Of a stretch of 64,000 nt of DNA, positions 50,201-56,786 are shown piece after piece. Position numbers and translations under genes: made by a program. Source of the DNA: Trogon surrucura (Eukaryota; Chordata; Aves; Trogoniformes; Trogonidae); the NCBI GenBank assembly GCA_020746105.1, contig CM036621.1, positions 22,278,501 through 22,342,500 of the forward strand. The letters are read 5' to 3'. The notes under the pieces are model-generated. The model searched no databases, had not been told where the DNA came from, and saw nothing but the letters and a program-made list of their open reading frames with translations. Positions within the stretch are counted from its first letter, which is position 1, and every line of letters starts with the position of its first letter.

Positions 50201-52261
50201 AAAGCCCTCATAACCCTTGGCAGATGCCAGTCCTAGAGCCATAGCTTGCCTCATCCTATGAGGGTAGAAGGGCTCCATGCCCCAAAAGCTCTCTGGTCAG
50301 AGCACAGTTACCAAATGCAATAAGCAAGAAGAAAATGAAGTTATAGCTCTGTAAAATCACCACACAAGGACTCTCAGACTCTTTAAAACGGGCCAAAACA
50401 AGAACAGGGTGGTTTTTTTGGTGTGGGTTTTTTTTCTTTTAACATGGCAACGGGGAACTCGCTGACAGCTTTATTCCTGAGCTAGAGGGACAAACCCAGG
50501 AGACTTAGGAGCAAACCACAGGAAAGATTAATGGCTTGAAGTCCGGGAGGGGAAATTAAAAATGTCAGAGGGGCCACAAGACAAAGCTGGGATAAGAACT
50601 ACCAATTGTCAGCATTTACGTCACCACCACCAGAGAGGCTATTTTATTACATTTTAGTCTCTAGGGTCAAAACTTCTTATGAGGTAGTTATTTTTGCCAC
50701 TTTGCTGATCTATGTCACTCGGTATGTGCCCACAAGCACCAAGGAAGGCAATCAAGGAGAAGAGATAGGAGTAGCAAGATAGAACTTCAGACATCTTTCT
50801 GTCCGAGAGCCTTTTGCTGGGAGGAAACGGCAACAATTACCATAACAATGAAGTCAATATCACTTCCCCTATGCTAAACTTGCTTTCATGTCCAAAAAAT
50901 GCTTTAGAAGAATGAGACGTTATTACTGTAATTGAAAGAGATTACATCAAAAATTAATAACTTGCCCCCCCTCTGTGAGTGTGACAGCACTTGCCAGCTC
51001 TGCTGGTCCCAGAGCCAGCAGCCTTCCCCACTGCCTCTGGGGTCCTTCAGGCAGCAGCTATTGAGGAAAATCACAAGTTTCCCCACCCTGTTCTTCTTCC
51101 AGGGCAGTTCACAAAGGCTGAAGTCCTTGTATGTGCCACTTCCCACGGCCCGTGTGAGACTTCAAAGTCTCACAAAGGTGGTGGCTGAGGCCACAGTCCA
51201 GGGCTGCCGGTGGCTCGTCAGGTGCCTCCGGTTTGGGGGGGGGGGAATTGCTGGAAATTGGGGAAATTCCTTCTCCCCAGGGGGAGGCCAGTCCTGACAC
51301 GACGCTGAGCAGCACACCCCACCCAAAGCCTCAGAGGGACAGCCAGAGAGTTTGGGGGCTCTTGGGGGGTGTTTTCGGGGTCTCCTCTGCAGGACGAGAC
51401 CGGCAGGCACGCTCCTGCTTTTTGCGGGTCTGGTGCGAGCAGCTCAGGGCAGGACCCGGCTCCCTGCGAGGAGCAGGCGGCTGCGGGCGGGCGCATCTGC
51501 GGGCGGGGATTCCGAGGTGCGGGCGGGACGTGGACAGAAAAGCGAGAGGTACCCTGAGCCCAACCTTAACCTTTTACAGGCAAAGGCAGTTGTGGAGGAG
51601 GGCAAATCAAGTTACACCGTTAGAACTGCTTGGATCTGAAACTTGGTTAATTTCCTAACTAATTTTTCCTTAAGTGGGGGCAAGGACTTGTAACAAACCT
51701 GCAGAGGCACTTAACACAGGTTAATACGGTTTCTGTAAACAAAGGCTTTTCTTTTAACTATACATGGCAAGCAAAAGCAGGGGGGCATTCAACACCACCT
51801 CAGATGGGCTGCAAAGCCCAAACTACGGGCCAGCGGGAGCCTCTGCTCCCACTGGCCCGTCGTTTGGACTTTGCAGCCGGTGGAACACGGCTCAGACAAA
51901 TGCAGGAGGAAAGGTCCGTATGAAGCTAAGACCTCCGTCAAAGCCAGGTTAAAGGGCTGCGTGGGGCCACCACGGATTTCTCCGTAAATATTAAAAAATA
52001 ACAACAAAAAAAAAAACAAACAAGGGAGAAAGAGAAAAGCGCCCTCCCCGCCGCGGTTGTGACACCAACCGTGCCTTTGTACCACCAGCCACCTGCCAGC
52101 CCCAGCCCACCCCGGCCCCGCCGCCCCCCGCTCGCTCCCGCCCCGCCGCCGCCGCTACTCCCTACCCGGGAGATGGTGAGGGGCTGCTCGAAGTCGCGGC
52201 CGCCCACCAAGCGAAAGCCCCAGGGCCCGGGGCCCGGCAGCGCGATGCGGAGCGTCCCCAT
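8088..52261 (-). CDS. PDLIM1: PDLIM1 (CLP36, elfin), PDZ and LIM domain protein 1, complete, seven exons
   Basis: Seven - strand exons (52261-52166, 39985-39834, 30062-29978, 20332-20142, 13468-13314, 10046-9929, 8274-8088) have consensus splice sites and matching phases. They total 984 bases, i.e. 327 residues plus stop; human PDLIM1 has 329. The PDZ domain is residues about 3-85 (GPGPWGFRL carboxylate-binding loop), the ZM motif about 140-155 ([14 protein letters not shown]), a linker helix follows, and the LIM zinc-finger domain is about 255-312. Known of the family: it binds alpha-actinin through PDZ and ZM, and Clik1-type kinases and other partners, on stress fibres and Z-lines. It shares strand and order with SORBS1 upstream. 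An extra in-frame ZM exon lies in intron 4 (see 17475-17719). Confidence 0.95.
8275..9928 (-). other. PDLIM1 intron 6
   Basis: 1654-bp GT..AG intron. No repeat or RNA gene was recognised; small open frames on both strands look like chance. Confidence 0.75.
9929..10046 (-). CDS. PDLIM1: PDLIM1 exon 6 (start of LIM domain)
   Basis: The acceptor TTCCTTCCACCTCCAG precedes 10046; the donor GTAAGT follows 9929. It encodes [20 protein letters not shown], then [23 protein letters not shown] supplies the first two zinc ligands of the LIM domain (mammals have CDKC). Confidence 0.93.
10047..13313 (-). other. PDLIM1 intron 5
   Basis: 3267-bp intron. It holds a 222-codon antisense open frame (10704-11372, + strand; listed under findings), a CR1 3' fragment (11771-12031) and short A runs near 12588. 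Nothing else was recognised. Confidence 0.75.
11771..12031 (+). mobile_element. CR1 LINE 3' fragment, 5'-truncated, young
   Basis: It matches the 3' end of the larger CR1 at 48487-48734 almost base for base (about 11 differences in about 235 by eye). It encodes the C-terminal ORF2 tail ([18 protein letters not shown] then TFKTCLDTF), followed by the 3' UTR word GATGATCTTTCGAGGTCCC. It ends in four copies of ATTCTATG-type repeat (12001-12031). The 5' truncation is typical of target-primed reverse transcription. Confidence 0.92.
13314..13468 (-). CDS. PDLIM1: PDLIM1 exon 5 (linker helix region)
   Basis: The acceptor CCTTCCTCAG precedes 13468 and the donor GTGAGC follows 13314. The first base completes a Pro codon. 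The exon then encodes [39 protein letters not shown] and [12 protein letters not shown]. The VYKMLQE..E.NEPP.QS.SFLVLQ signature is shared by PDLIM1, 3 and 4. It is shared downstream of either ZM exon. Confidence 0.94.
14400..14637 (+). mobile_element. Probable ancient CR1/L3-like LINE 3' remnant
   Basis: Degenerate. The words CTACAGGCTTAAAACTGCAG, ACTAAAGGATTTTAAAAGAG and the end ATGGGCTAAATAAGAGGTTC ... TTGTATTCTATGG resemble the tail of old CR1/L3 elements (..GATGGGCTAGATGACCTCT.GAGGTCCCTTCCAGCCCT.TATTCTATGA). Recognition is by pattern only, so confidence is moderate. Confidence 0.45.
16370..16610 (-). mobile_element. CR1 LINE 3' fragment
   Basis: Read on the - strand it ends ..GGACTCGATGATCTTCAAGG and TCTCTTCCAGCTGAAACTAT then TCTATGATTCT. 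Upstream are the CR1 ORF2 C-terminal words (rc of CCTGGGTAGCCTGTTCCAATGG and CTTCCTAATATCTAACCTGA). More diverged than the 11.8-kb copy and of a different CR1 subfamily. Confidence 0.88.
17475..17719 (-). CDS. PDLIM1: Candidate alternative PDLIM1 ZM exon (ALP/PDLIM3-like), mutually exclusive with exon 4
   Basis: Seen: a 245-base open segment on the PDLIM1 sense strand. A pyrimidine-rich acceptor (CCGTCTATAACCCTCTGCAG) ends at 17720 and the donor CCCAG/GTAACC lies at 17475/17474. Phase is 0 in, 2 out, matching exon 3 and exon 5. It encodes a Ser/Pro-rich start, then [40 protein letters not shown] and IMDSLQGQ. Known: the muscle form of PDLIM3 has a very similar segment (AAKLAPN.PLE.ELPG.K..H.QFN.P.QLYS..NIM..LQGQ), which replaces the smooth-muscle ZM exon. 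Inference: this is a retained ancestral exon giving a 345-residue isoform. An in-frame acceptor at 17752 (ATGCAG/GCTCCC) would add 11 residues. Confidence 0.8.
20142..20332 (-). CDS. PDLIM1: PDLIM1 exon 4 (standard ZM-motif exon)
   Basis: The acceptor CATGCAG precedes 20332 and the donor GTAAGT follows 20142. It has 63 codons plus two bases. It encodes [20 protein letters not shown], then ARVIT-like and [14 protein letters not shown], the ZM (ZASP-like) motif that binds the alpha-actinin rod. Phase is 0 in and 2 out, identical to the alternative exon at 17475-17719, so the two cannot both be included in frame. Confidence 0.94.
22066..22088 (+). repeat. Poly(A) run of about 23 bases
   Basis: Long A homopolymer in PDLIM1 intron 3 with no recognisable retroposed body next to it. 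Confidence 0.85.
25622..25645 (+). repeat. (AAAC)n microsatellite
   Basis: Five consecutive AAAC units in PDLIM1 intron 3. Confidence 0.85.
29978..30062 (-). CDS. PDLIM1: PDLIM1 exon 3
   Basis: The acceptor GTGTTGCAG precedes 30062; the donor is CAG/GTAGGT at 29978/29977. It encodes [20 protein letters not shown] then MNLTSQPQ, corresponding to the conserved WSPLV..EGK.HPYKMNL segment after the PDZ domain in ALP-family proteins. It ends in phase 0, so the next exon must start a new codon. Confidence 0.95.
33107..33197 (-). mobile_element. CR1 LINE extreme 3' end
   Basis: The - strand reads CTAGTGAGAGGTGTCCCTGC, CTATGGCAGGGGGGATTGGA, then GATGATCTTTAAGGCCCCTT and ends CGTTCTATGATGA. This is the last ~90 bases of a CR1 of the subfamily whose tail is also used by the SINE at 37021. 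Confidence 0.85.
36812..36930 (-). mobile_element. Probable ancient CR1/L3-like LINE fragment
   Basis: The + strand words TTTGTCATCCATTAATTCGC and CTCCTCTTGAACCCATGGGC, then TTAGCATTCACAGCA, resemble the reverse complement of an old LINE coding tail (..GGAAGCC....CATGGGTTTAAGAGGGGATTAGATAAATTCATGGA..). Highly diverged; pattern-based call only. Confidence 0.45.
37021..37199 (-). mobile_element. tRNA-Ile-headed SINE with CR1-derived tail
   Basis: On the - strand the 5' part (37199-37119) is tRNA-Ile-like. It has a perfect D-arm GCTC..GAGC, an A-box-like TTAGCTCACTCGG, anticodon loop CTGATAA (GAT at 37159-37157), and a B box GGTTCGATCCC in the T arm. The acceptor stem no longer pairs well. The 3' part (37118-37021) is the end of a CR1: GTCCCTGCCCATGACAGGGA, then ATGATCTCTAAGGTCCCTTC and CACTCTATGG. 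Known: passerine SINEs of the TguSINE1 type join a tRNA-Ile head to a CR1 tail so they can use the LINE enzymes. This copy has that architecture; whether it belongs to that family or arose separately cannot be told here. Confidence 0.85.
37119..37199 (-). pseudogene. tRNA-Ile(GAT)-like SINE head, not a functional tRNA
   Basis: The D, anticodon and T arms can still fold (some G-U pairs), but the acceptor stem has several mismatches and the sequence runs directly into CR1 tail. It is the promoter-bearing head of the SINE and not a tRNA gene. Confidence 0.75.
39834..39985 (-). CDS. PDLIM1: PDLIM1 exon 2 (second half of PDZ)
   Basis: The acceptor TTCTCTTAG precedes 39985 and the donor GTATCTTG follows 39834. 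It encodes [20 protein letters not shown], then [20 protein letters not shown] and [10 protein letters not shown]. The [10 protein letters not shown] helix and the LTLTV strand are characteristic of PDLIM1. The exon enters in phase 0 and leaves two bases of an Arg codon. Confidence 0.95.
44055..44075 (+). repeat. (CA)n(TA)n microsatellite
   Basis: Short CA repeat followed by ATATATG in PDLIM1 intron 1. Confidence 0.85.
47337..48651 (+). pseudogene. CR1 ORF2 reverse transcriptase fragment, broken by one stop and one frameshift
   Basis: Frame 1 carries RT signatures in order: [40 protein letters not shown] (motif A), [16 protein letters not shown] (motif B) and [10 protein letters not shown] (catalytic motif C with the Asp pair). 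The thumb-region [15 protein letters not shown] follows. A single TGA at 47703-47705 interrupts the frame after VNWLR. Near 48375 a small deletion shifts the frame, and the C-terminal part continues in another frame to about 48651. The endonuclease domain and N-terminus are missing. Few lesions mean a recent insertion; it cannot make a full ORF2 protein. Confidence 0.92.
47337..48734 (+). mobile_element. CR1 LINE, 5'-truncated, carrying most of the reverse transcriptase
   Basis: About 1.4 kb. It starts near the words [11 protein letters not shown] in ORF2 and runs to the CR1 3' UTR (GATTGGACTTGATGATCTTT then CGAGGTCCCTTCCAATCCCT) and a short ATTCTGTG repeat tail. The left edge is approximate (47.30-47.34 kb) because truncation points of CR1 copies are arbitrary and no target-site duplication is evident. 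Confidence 0.94.
51235..51246 (+). repeat. G12 homopolymer
   Basis: A run of 12 G on the + strand (C on the PDLIM1 sense strand), followed within 150 bp by further G runs (about 51354-51380). Possible G-quadruplex-forming stretch at the edge of the CpG-rich zone. Confidence 0.7.
51482..51527 (+). promoter_or_regulatory. Three direct copies of TGCGGGCGGG (GC boxes)
   Basis: The ten-base word occurs at 51482, 51498 and 51518. Each contains the Sp/KLF-type GGGCGG core. They lie within PDLIM1 intron 1, about 640-680 bases inside the exon 1 donor. Function is inferred. Confidence 0.55.
51807..51878 (-). other. Near-perfect 72-nt hairpin in PDLIM1 intron 1
   Basis: The arms 51807-51840 and 51845-51878 are inverted repeats of 34 bases with a 4-base loop (51841-51844). 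On the + strand 31 of 34 positions are Watson-Crick. As - strand RNA two of the three mismatches become G-U, leaving one A-G mismatch. Five more outer pairs (CCACC 51795-51799 with GGTGG 51879-51883) can form across a 7-base bulge. It resembles a microRNA precursor or a small foldback element in size. I do not recognise a known microRNA in it. Confidence 0.6.
52166..52261 (-). CDS. PDLIM1: PDLIM1 exon 1 (start codon, first half of PDZ)
   Basis: ATG is at 52261-52259 and the exon ends at the donor GTAGGG (52165 down). It is exactly 32 codons, as in mammals: [21 protein letters not shown] then [11 protein letters not shown]. The GPWGFRL loop is the PDZ peptide-binding signature of the ALP/Enigma families. 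The start is chosen because it aligns with the family N-terminus. The frame stays open upstream (to 52624), but that region is GC-rich CpG-island sequence and looks like 5' UTR. Confidence 0.93.
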
Positions 52262-52715
52262 GTGCGCGGCTGCACCTCGCGAGACGCGCGGCACCGGCAC
52301 CAGCAGCCGCACCGTCTCCGCCGCCCGCCCCCGGCCCGCCCCCGCCCCGCCCTCCGCGGGCTGCCGGGCCCCGCCGCCGGGCGGGCTGTACCGCCCCGGC
52401 GGGCAAAGCTTGCGGCACACCGCGGGGAAAGCCGGCCCGCCGCGCTGCACAGGGGAAGCCGCCGCCAGAGGACGAAAATATCGGTCGCTGGGAACCCGGA
52501 GGGTCTCACGCCCCGTCTTGCCCCCTCCCGCCGGGCTGCGCCTGAGCTGACCGCGGTCCGCAGGCAGGAGCGCTACAGAGAGACCTGCCAGCGGGTCTGC
52601 CCTGGTGCGGCATCTCCCAAGCAAAGGCCCGCTGTGGTGTTAACTCTGAAACCTAATGGAGGCGATGGAAATTAGTGACGGGGCACTGCTTCCCAGCTGG
52701 GAGTTGATAAGTAGA

Positions 52716-52725
52716 GGGCGGGGCC
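52716..52725 (+). promoter_or_regulatory. GC box upstream of PDLIM1
   Basis: GGGCGGGGCC lies about 455 bases upstream of the PDLIM1 start codon at the outer edge of the CpG island. A consensus Sp1-type site; use is inferred. Confidence 0.45.
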
Positions 52726-52726
52726 T

Positions 52727-54654
52727 GGGAAGGGTATTACCTTTCCCCTAATTTAGCTCTGATTTGTCACTGCTCGGGGCAGATTTGTTTATCTCTAGCC
52801 TCTTAGGGGTGGTACCACCAACAAAAGAGGGAATTCTTCTATACAGGTTTATCAGCCAACCTCCTTAGCTGTGATTCAGGAAAAAACAGTTGTTCCAGTT
52901 GCATGCTAAACCCCCATCGACCTGAACAGGTGGGAGAGGTCCATTACAGCAGCGCTGCTGGCATTTACAATTTTGAGTGGAAACATTGCTGCTTGTTTAG
53001 CAAATGAATACAGCTTATCCGTGAGCTACAGCACAGTGCTGCTGCTGAAGCTGAGATTCAGCCAGTGCTGGGAAGCAATGAGCAAGCGGGGATGAAGCAG
53101 GCCACCCAGCTGCTGGTCCTACAAGACATGGACACGAATGATCCCATCATGAGGCACACCCTTCCCTCTGCAATCCCCCTTCTTGGCTGCCTCCCTTTTC
53201 CTGCATTAACTTGTCGTTTCACAGGTTATTTCCTTCAAAGGTACATGCATCCGGACTATTAATCTCATCTCCATCAGTGAGCAGTATTTTTCCCACTGCA
53301 TCTTCTGGCAGTGAAGAAAGAGACACCATGAGCAAATTTCCCCCCATGTGTGAGGGATTTCCTGCGGGCTGTGACACACTGCTGTGTCCTCTTCCTATCT
53401 CTGCACACCAGCTTCTGCAGTCACAAGTGCATCTCTAGCCTGTTCCTTACCAAGTATATCAGGATAGAGAGTGACATTAGCAAATACTGAAGTTCAGTAG
53501 CTTCTTTCTCTCCCCTCCCTGGCCAGGACACCATAAAGCAAGGGCTAGTGATGCTAGTGATTGCAGCAAAGCAGTGGTCAGGCTTCCCTTTTGCTTTTCA
53601 TGAGGTAACCTGTGAAACGGAAAACCAGGCTTGTGCTTTCAAAGAAGCGTAGAATAGCTTAAGGCTTTGCTGTCCTGTTAGTTTGCATTTAGGATTGGCT
53701 TTGTTTATAGTCTGACTTCCTAAAATCATTGTGAATGCAGACACGATGTGTATCTGTCTGCTCAGCCATCTGGTTGAATCACCACAGAGTTTGTTGTCCA
53801 ATTTTGGCTCAGCCTGAGGTGGAGGTCTCAACAAAGTTAAAACTCCTTGTGAAAGATCAGCTTTCAGCCTTGCACAGGCAGTGTGAAGGAGCCAGATTTG
53901 TGGGGGTGTGGGGTGTGCTTTCGTGGTAACTGGGCGTTCCTGAGCCCCGATGAGCCCACCCAGGCAGCTCAGCTCCATCCTTGCCTCGCTCTGCTCCTAT
54001 GAGGACTGTTATTTTACATGAGGCACACCCAAAAAGCCCCGACTAGCTCTTATCCTGCTGCAGGGTAGTAGATGTGATGTGTTCATCACAGGCTGTGCAC
54101 AAACCCCTTGAATGAGTGCTGCAGACATACCTGTCCGGTCAGAGTGCAGCTAGCGCAGAAGTCACCGTCTTACAGCTTTGGACTCGAGTCAGGGTTAAAA
54201 ACGCACATGTAAACCCAACATCAGCTGACATCTCTTCCCACAGAGGCTGGCGTTTGGGGTTTCTTGTCCTACGCAACCTGTGTGGTCTTCTTATCTGAGA
54301 GTCACAAAGATCCTTTGTAAACCAGTGGGTGTGCTCCTGAGCTCCCAGGCCATAGCAGCTGCACCCTGAGCCTGCGTTACAGTGAGATCTGGGTGTAAAC
54401 CAACTTTCTCTCTGCGTTTCCACTTTGGTTTCTTTGCGAAAAAGTCACAGCTTGCACATGGCTCAGGAGGGAGAATCGGTGAGCTCAGGCCAAGTCACAA
54501 GCAGGACCCTCATGTGCAGGACACTCAGAAAGCCCCTGGCAGACACCTGCTGCTCAGCACGGACACAGCCAAAGACAGCCACCGAAGGGGCAGGAGTACA
54601 AAAGCGCATTGCTTTGGGAACTGACTTGACTGAATAATTGGCATAAGAAACACG
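52727..54654. other. Intergenic stretch between SORBS1 and PDLIM1
   Basis: About 1.9 kb between the predicted SORBS1 cleavage site and the PDLIM1 promoter region. No gene or transposon was recognised. The gap is short for two genes in tandem. Confidence 0.65.
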
Positions 54655-54674
54655 ATAGTAATTCAATAATTCCA

Positions 54675-54680
54675 TTTATT
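54675..54680 (-). terminator. SORBS1: Poly(A) signal AATAAA of SORBS1
   Basis: The - strand reads CAATTAATAAATGGAATTA, followed by a U/GU-rich stretch (TCGTGTTTCTTATG) about 25 bases on. Other AATAAA words upstream (complement of 55808-55813) could give shorter forms. Confidence 0.6.
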
Positions 54681-54744
54681 AATTGTCAAATAGTAATCCA
54701 CTGCAATAAGAAACAAAAAATCAACACAAAGAATAAGTTGCGAT

Positions 54745-54777
54745 TTGTATGTGTGTGTATGTGTGTGTGTGTGTGTA
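54745..54777. repeat. (GT)n microsatellite
   Basis: GTATGTGTGTGTATGTGTGT followed by further GT units. It reads as a CA repeat in the SORBS1 sense orientation, near the end of the 3' UTR. Confidence 0.9.
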
Positions 54778-56009
54778 ACAAAATGGCAAGAGCAAGAACA
54801 AAAAATAAACCTTTAAATGAGTATGTTATATACAGTCAGTATCATCATGTTACTTTGCTGGATAGATTAATTTGGTGTTATCCAATCATAGCAACAGGCC
54901 TAAACATTGCTGCAAATAACTGGAAGGCAATCCCAAAGCAGAAAAACAAATCCATAAATAAGATGCAGGATTAAAGGTATCTCCTGCAGAAAAGAAACAG
55001 TGGTGCTTTGTGTCGTATCCAAAACCCTTTCATAATGGATATTTTGTGCTAAAACTCTTTATGTGAACATATATGGAATTCCATCACTTAAATAAAGCAG
55101 AAAGAAATCCCAACCTTTCACAACTGCCTTTTTTTTCCTCCCTTCACTCAATGTGTTTAAATTATTTTTCTATACAAGGTAAGTACATTGTCTGTACAAA
55201 GTTAAATATACATATTTACAGTCAAACTTCTGAGACACTGAGTCTTCTCTTCTGCTGACCTAGGCAGAAGACAAGCCCACTTGATTTCAAACCCAGGAGC
55301 ATGGCTAGTTTACCAAAAACATTGCGAGTCGTGCTAACAGTTAGTTGTAGTTACTCTTAATAAATCTGTATAAAAGCATCAGCATAAAAATAGGCATTTT
55401 ATATTATTAAATACGGCTTATGACAAAATAGCACTCTAACCCTTTGCTATTTGTATGGTAACTGTAGGAAGCAGAATCTGATAGAACCAGTTTTGTTTAT
55501 GCTTTCTCTTAATAACAAAATGTCTATCAAAAAAGTAATCATAGTGGTTTTACAGGCAAGCATACATCCAAGCCATGTTTTTCCTCAAGGAAATGTGAAT
55601 CAATGTAACTGGTAACAACTGCTGGGAACAGCTTTCCAAATTGATTAGACTTTTTAATGTGACTGAGAGGCAGCCAAAATGCATGTATTTGAGACCTACC
55701 ATCAACAGTGTAATCTAAAAGTAAAAAAAAAAAAAGGCACCCTCAGTGATATGTTGCTCAGATTTATCAGAATCTCTAAGACTGAATGCTAGGAAGGAAG
55801 CAAAGTCTTTATTCCAAAGAGTATGCTTCAAAAAGTGTGTGATCCTTTAGGGCCAGCAACAGGGCAGCAGGAGCAGAGAAAGTGAATGGCCATAGGACTC
55901 ATAACAGGATTTGCTCTCACAGATGGTCAGTTTATTGGTTCTATTCTCTGTGCAGATAAATGTCAAAGCCAGGCTGATTTCTCTTTAAAAAACAGGACTT
56001 GGTTTGATT

Positions 56010-56040
56010 GCACACAATACACTCACACACACACACACCC
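56010..56040. repeat. (CA)n microsatellite
   Basis: CACACAATACACTCACACAC followed by more CA units. It reads as a GU repeat in SORBS1 sense RNA. Confidence 0.88.
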
Positions 56041-56718
56041 TGCACAAAAGAAAAAAACCCTGCAGAGATAAGTAATATGTTATTTAAGAGCTTGGGATTT
56101 TTGCATTATGCTTTGGCTGACCTCTCTGGATTAAACTACTAGTCCCAAACTCCTTTTCCACACAGGGCTCTGCATTTTAACCGTATCGGCTGTCCTCTGC
56201 CTCTGCTGGGTCTTAAGGTGCATGACACGAAGGAAGGATTTTCTGCAGAAGCAAAAGGCAGAGCAAAGTGAGTCTTCAGTGAGGCAGAAACCAGGCAGAC
56301 AGCCCGGCCTCCCTGAACCAGGGAACAGGAGCTGCTGCAAGGCTGCGTACTGCCCCAAAGCACTATCCTATCTCAACACACAAACAAAACCTATACCATG
56401 TGCTTCCCTGAAGTCTTCTCAGAGGTAAGTACTCCATACAAATCAAGATTTTCACCAGAACTCTTGCTGGGGAGGGGAGAGGAATACACAAAGGCAGCAC
56501 TGTAAACTAGAAACTGTCTCTTCTTCAGCAAACAAATCACACCCTGAATCCACGGAAGCAGGGCTACACATTCAACTCAATACTGTACCACATAACCACA
56601 TCCTCCTAACACATCTCGTCTCTTGTCTATTACATTCATAAATAGTCTGTTTCTTCACTGTTTAAAAACACCATCTGGAAAACAACCCCATCACTATCAT
56701 GGTGGGATCATTGTTATT

Positions 56719-56786
56719 TTACAGGTACAGAAGCTTCACGTAGTTTCCTGGGAAGGTGCCGAATTGCCGTGTTCTCCGGGATGTAC
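56719..56786 (-). CDS. SORBS1: SORBS1 last coding exon (end of third SH3)
   Basis: The acceptor TTTTGTGACAG precedes 56786 and TAA is at 56721-56719. It encodes (G)[21 protein letters not shown]. The terminal KLLYL differs slightly from KPLYL of mammals. FPGNYV is the final SH3 strand/3-10 helix motif. Confidence 0.94.

Larger units (their letters stand above)
39986..52165 (-). other. PDLIM1 intron 1
   Basis: 12180-bp intron, the largest. It carries a (CA)n(TA)n run at 44055-44075, the long CR1 at 47.3-48.7 kb, G-rich/GC-box sequence at 51.2-51.53 kb and the hairpin at 51807-51878. Several open frames of 120-157 codons resemble no known protein. Confidence 0.7.
51430..52620. promoter_or_regulatory. 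PDLIM1: CpG island covering PDLIM1 exon 1 and 5' flank
   Basis: Dense CpG and very high G+C, strongest at 52040-52550, contrasts with the AT-balanced flanks. It contains the start codon of PDLIM1 and GC boxes. It most likely holds the promoter and transcription start (about 52.3-52.7 kb, - strand). No TATA box was seen. The boundaries are by eye. Confidence 0.75.
54655..56718 (-). other. SORBS1: SORBS1 3' UTR
   Basis: AT-rich stretch of about 2.06 kb following the SORBS1 stop codon and ending at a good poly(A) signal. On the sense strand it carries a GU repeat (complement of 56019-56040), T-rich runs (complement of the A run at 55720-55733) and a CA repeat close to the 3' end (complement of 54745-54777). 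The far end is inferred from the signal. Confidence 0.6.

Noticed and set aside
51938-52624. 228-codon - strand frame through PDLIM1 exon 1.
   Set aside because: The length is due to GC-rich, stop-poor sequence. Only 52166-52261 is coding by homology; the rest is 5' UTR and intron after a clear GTAGGG donor.
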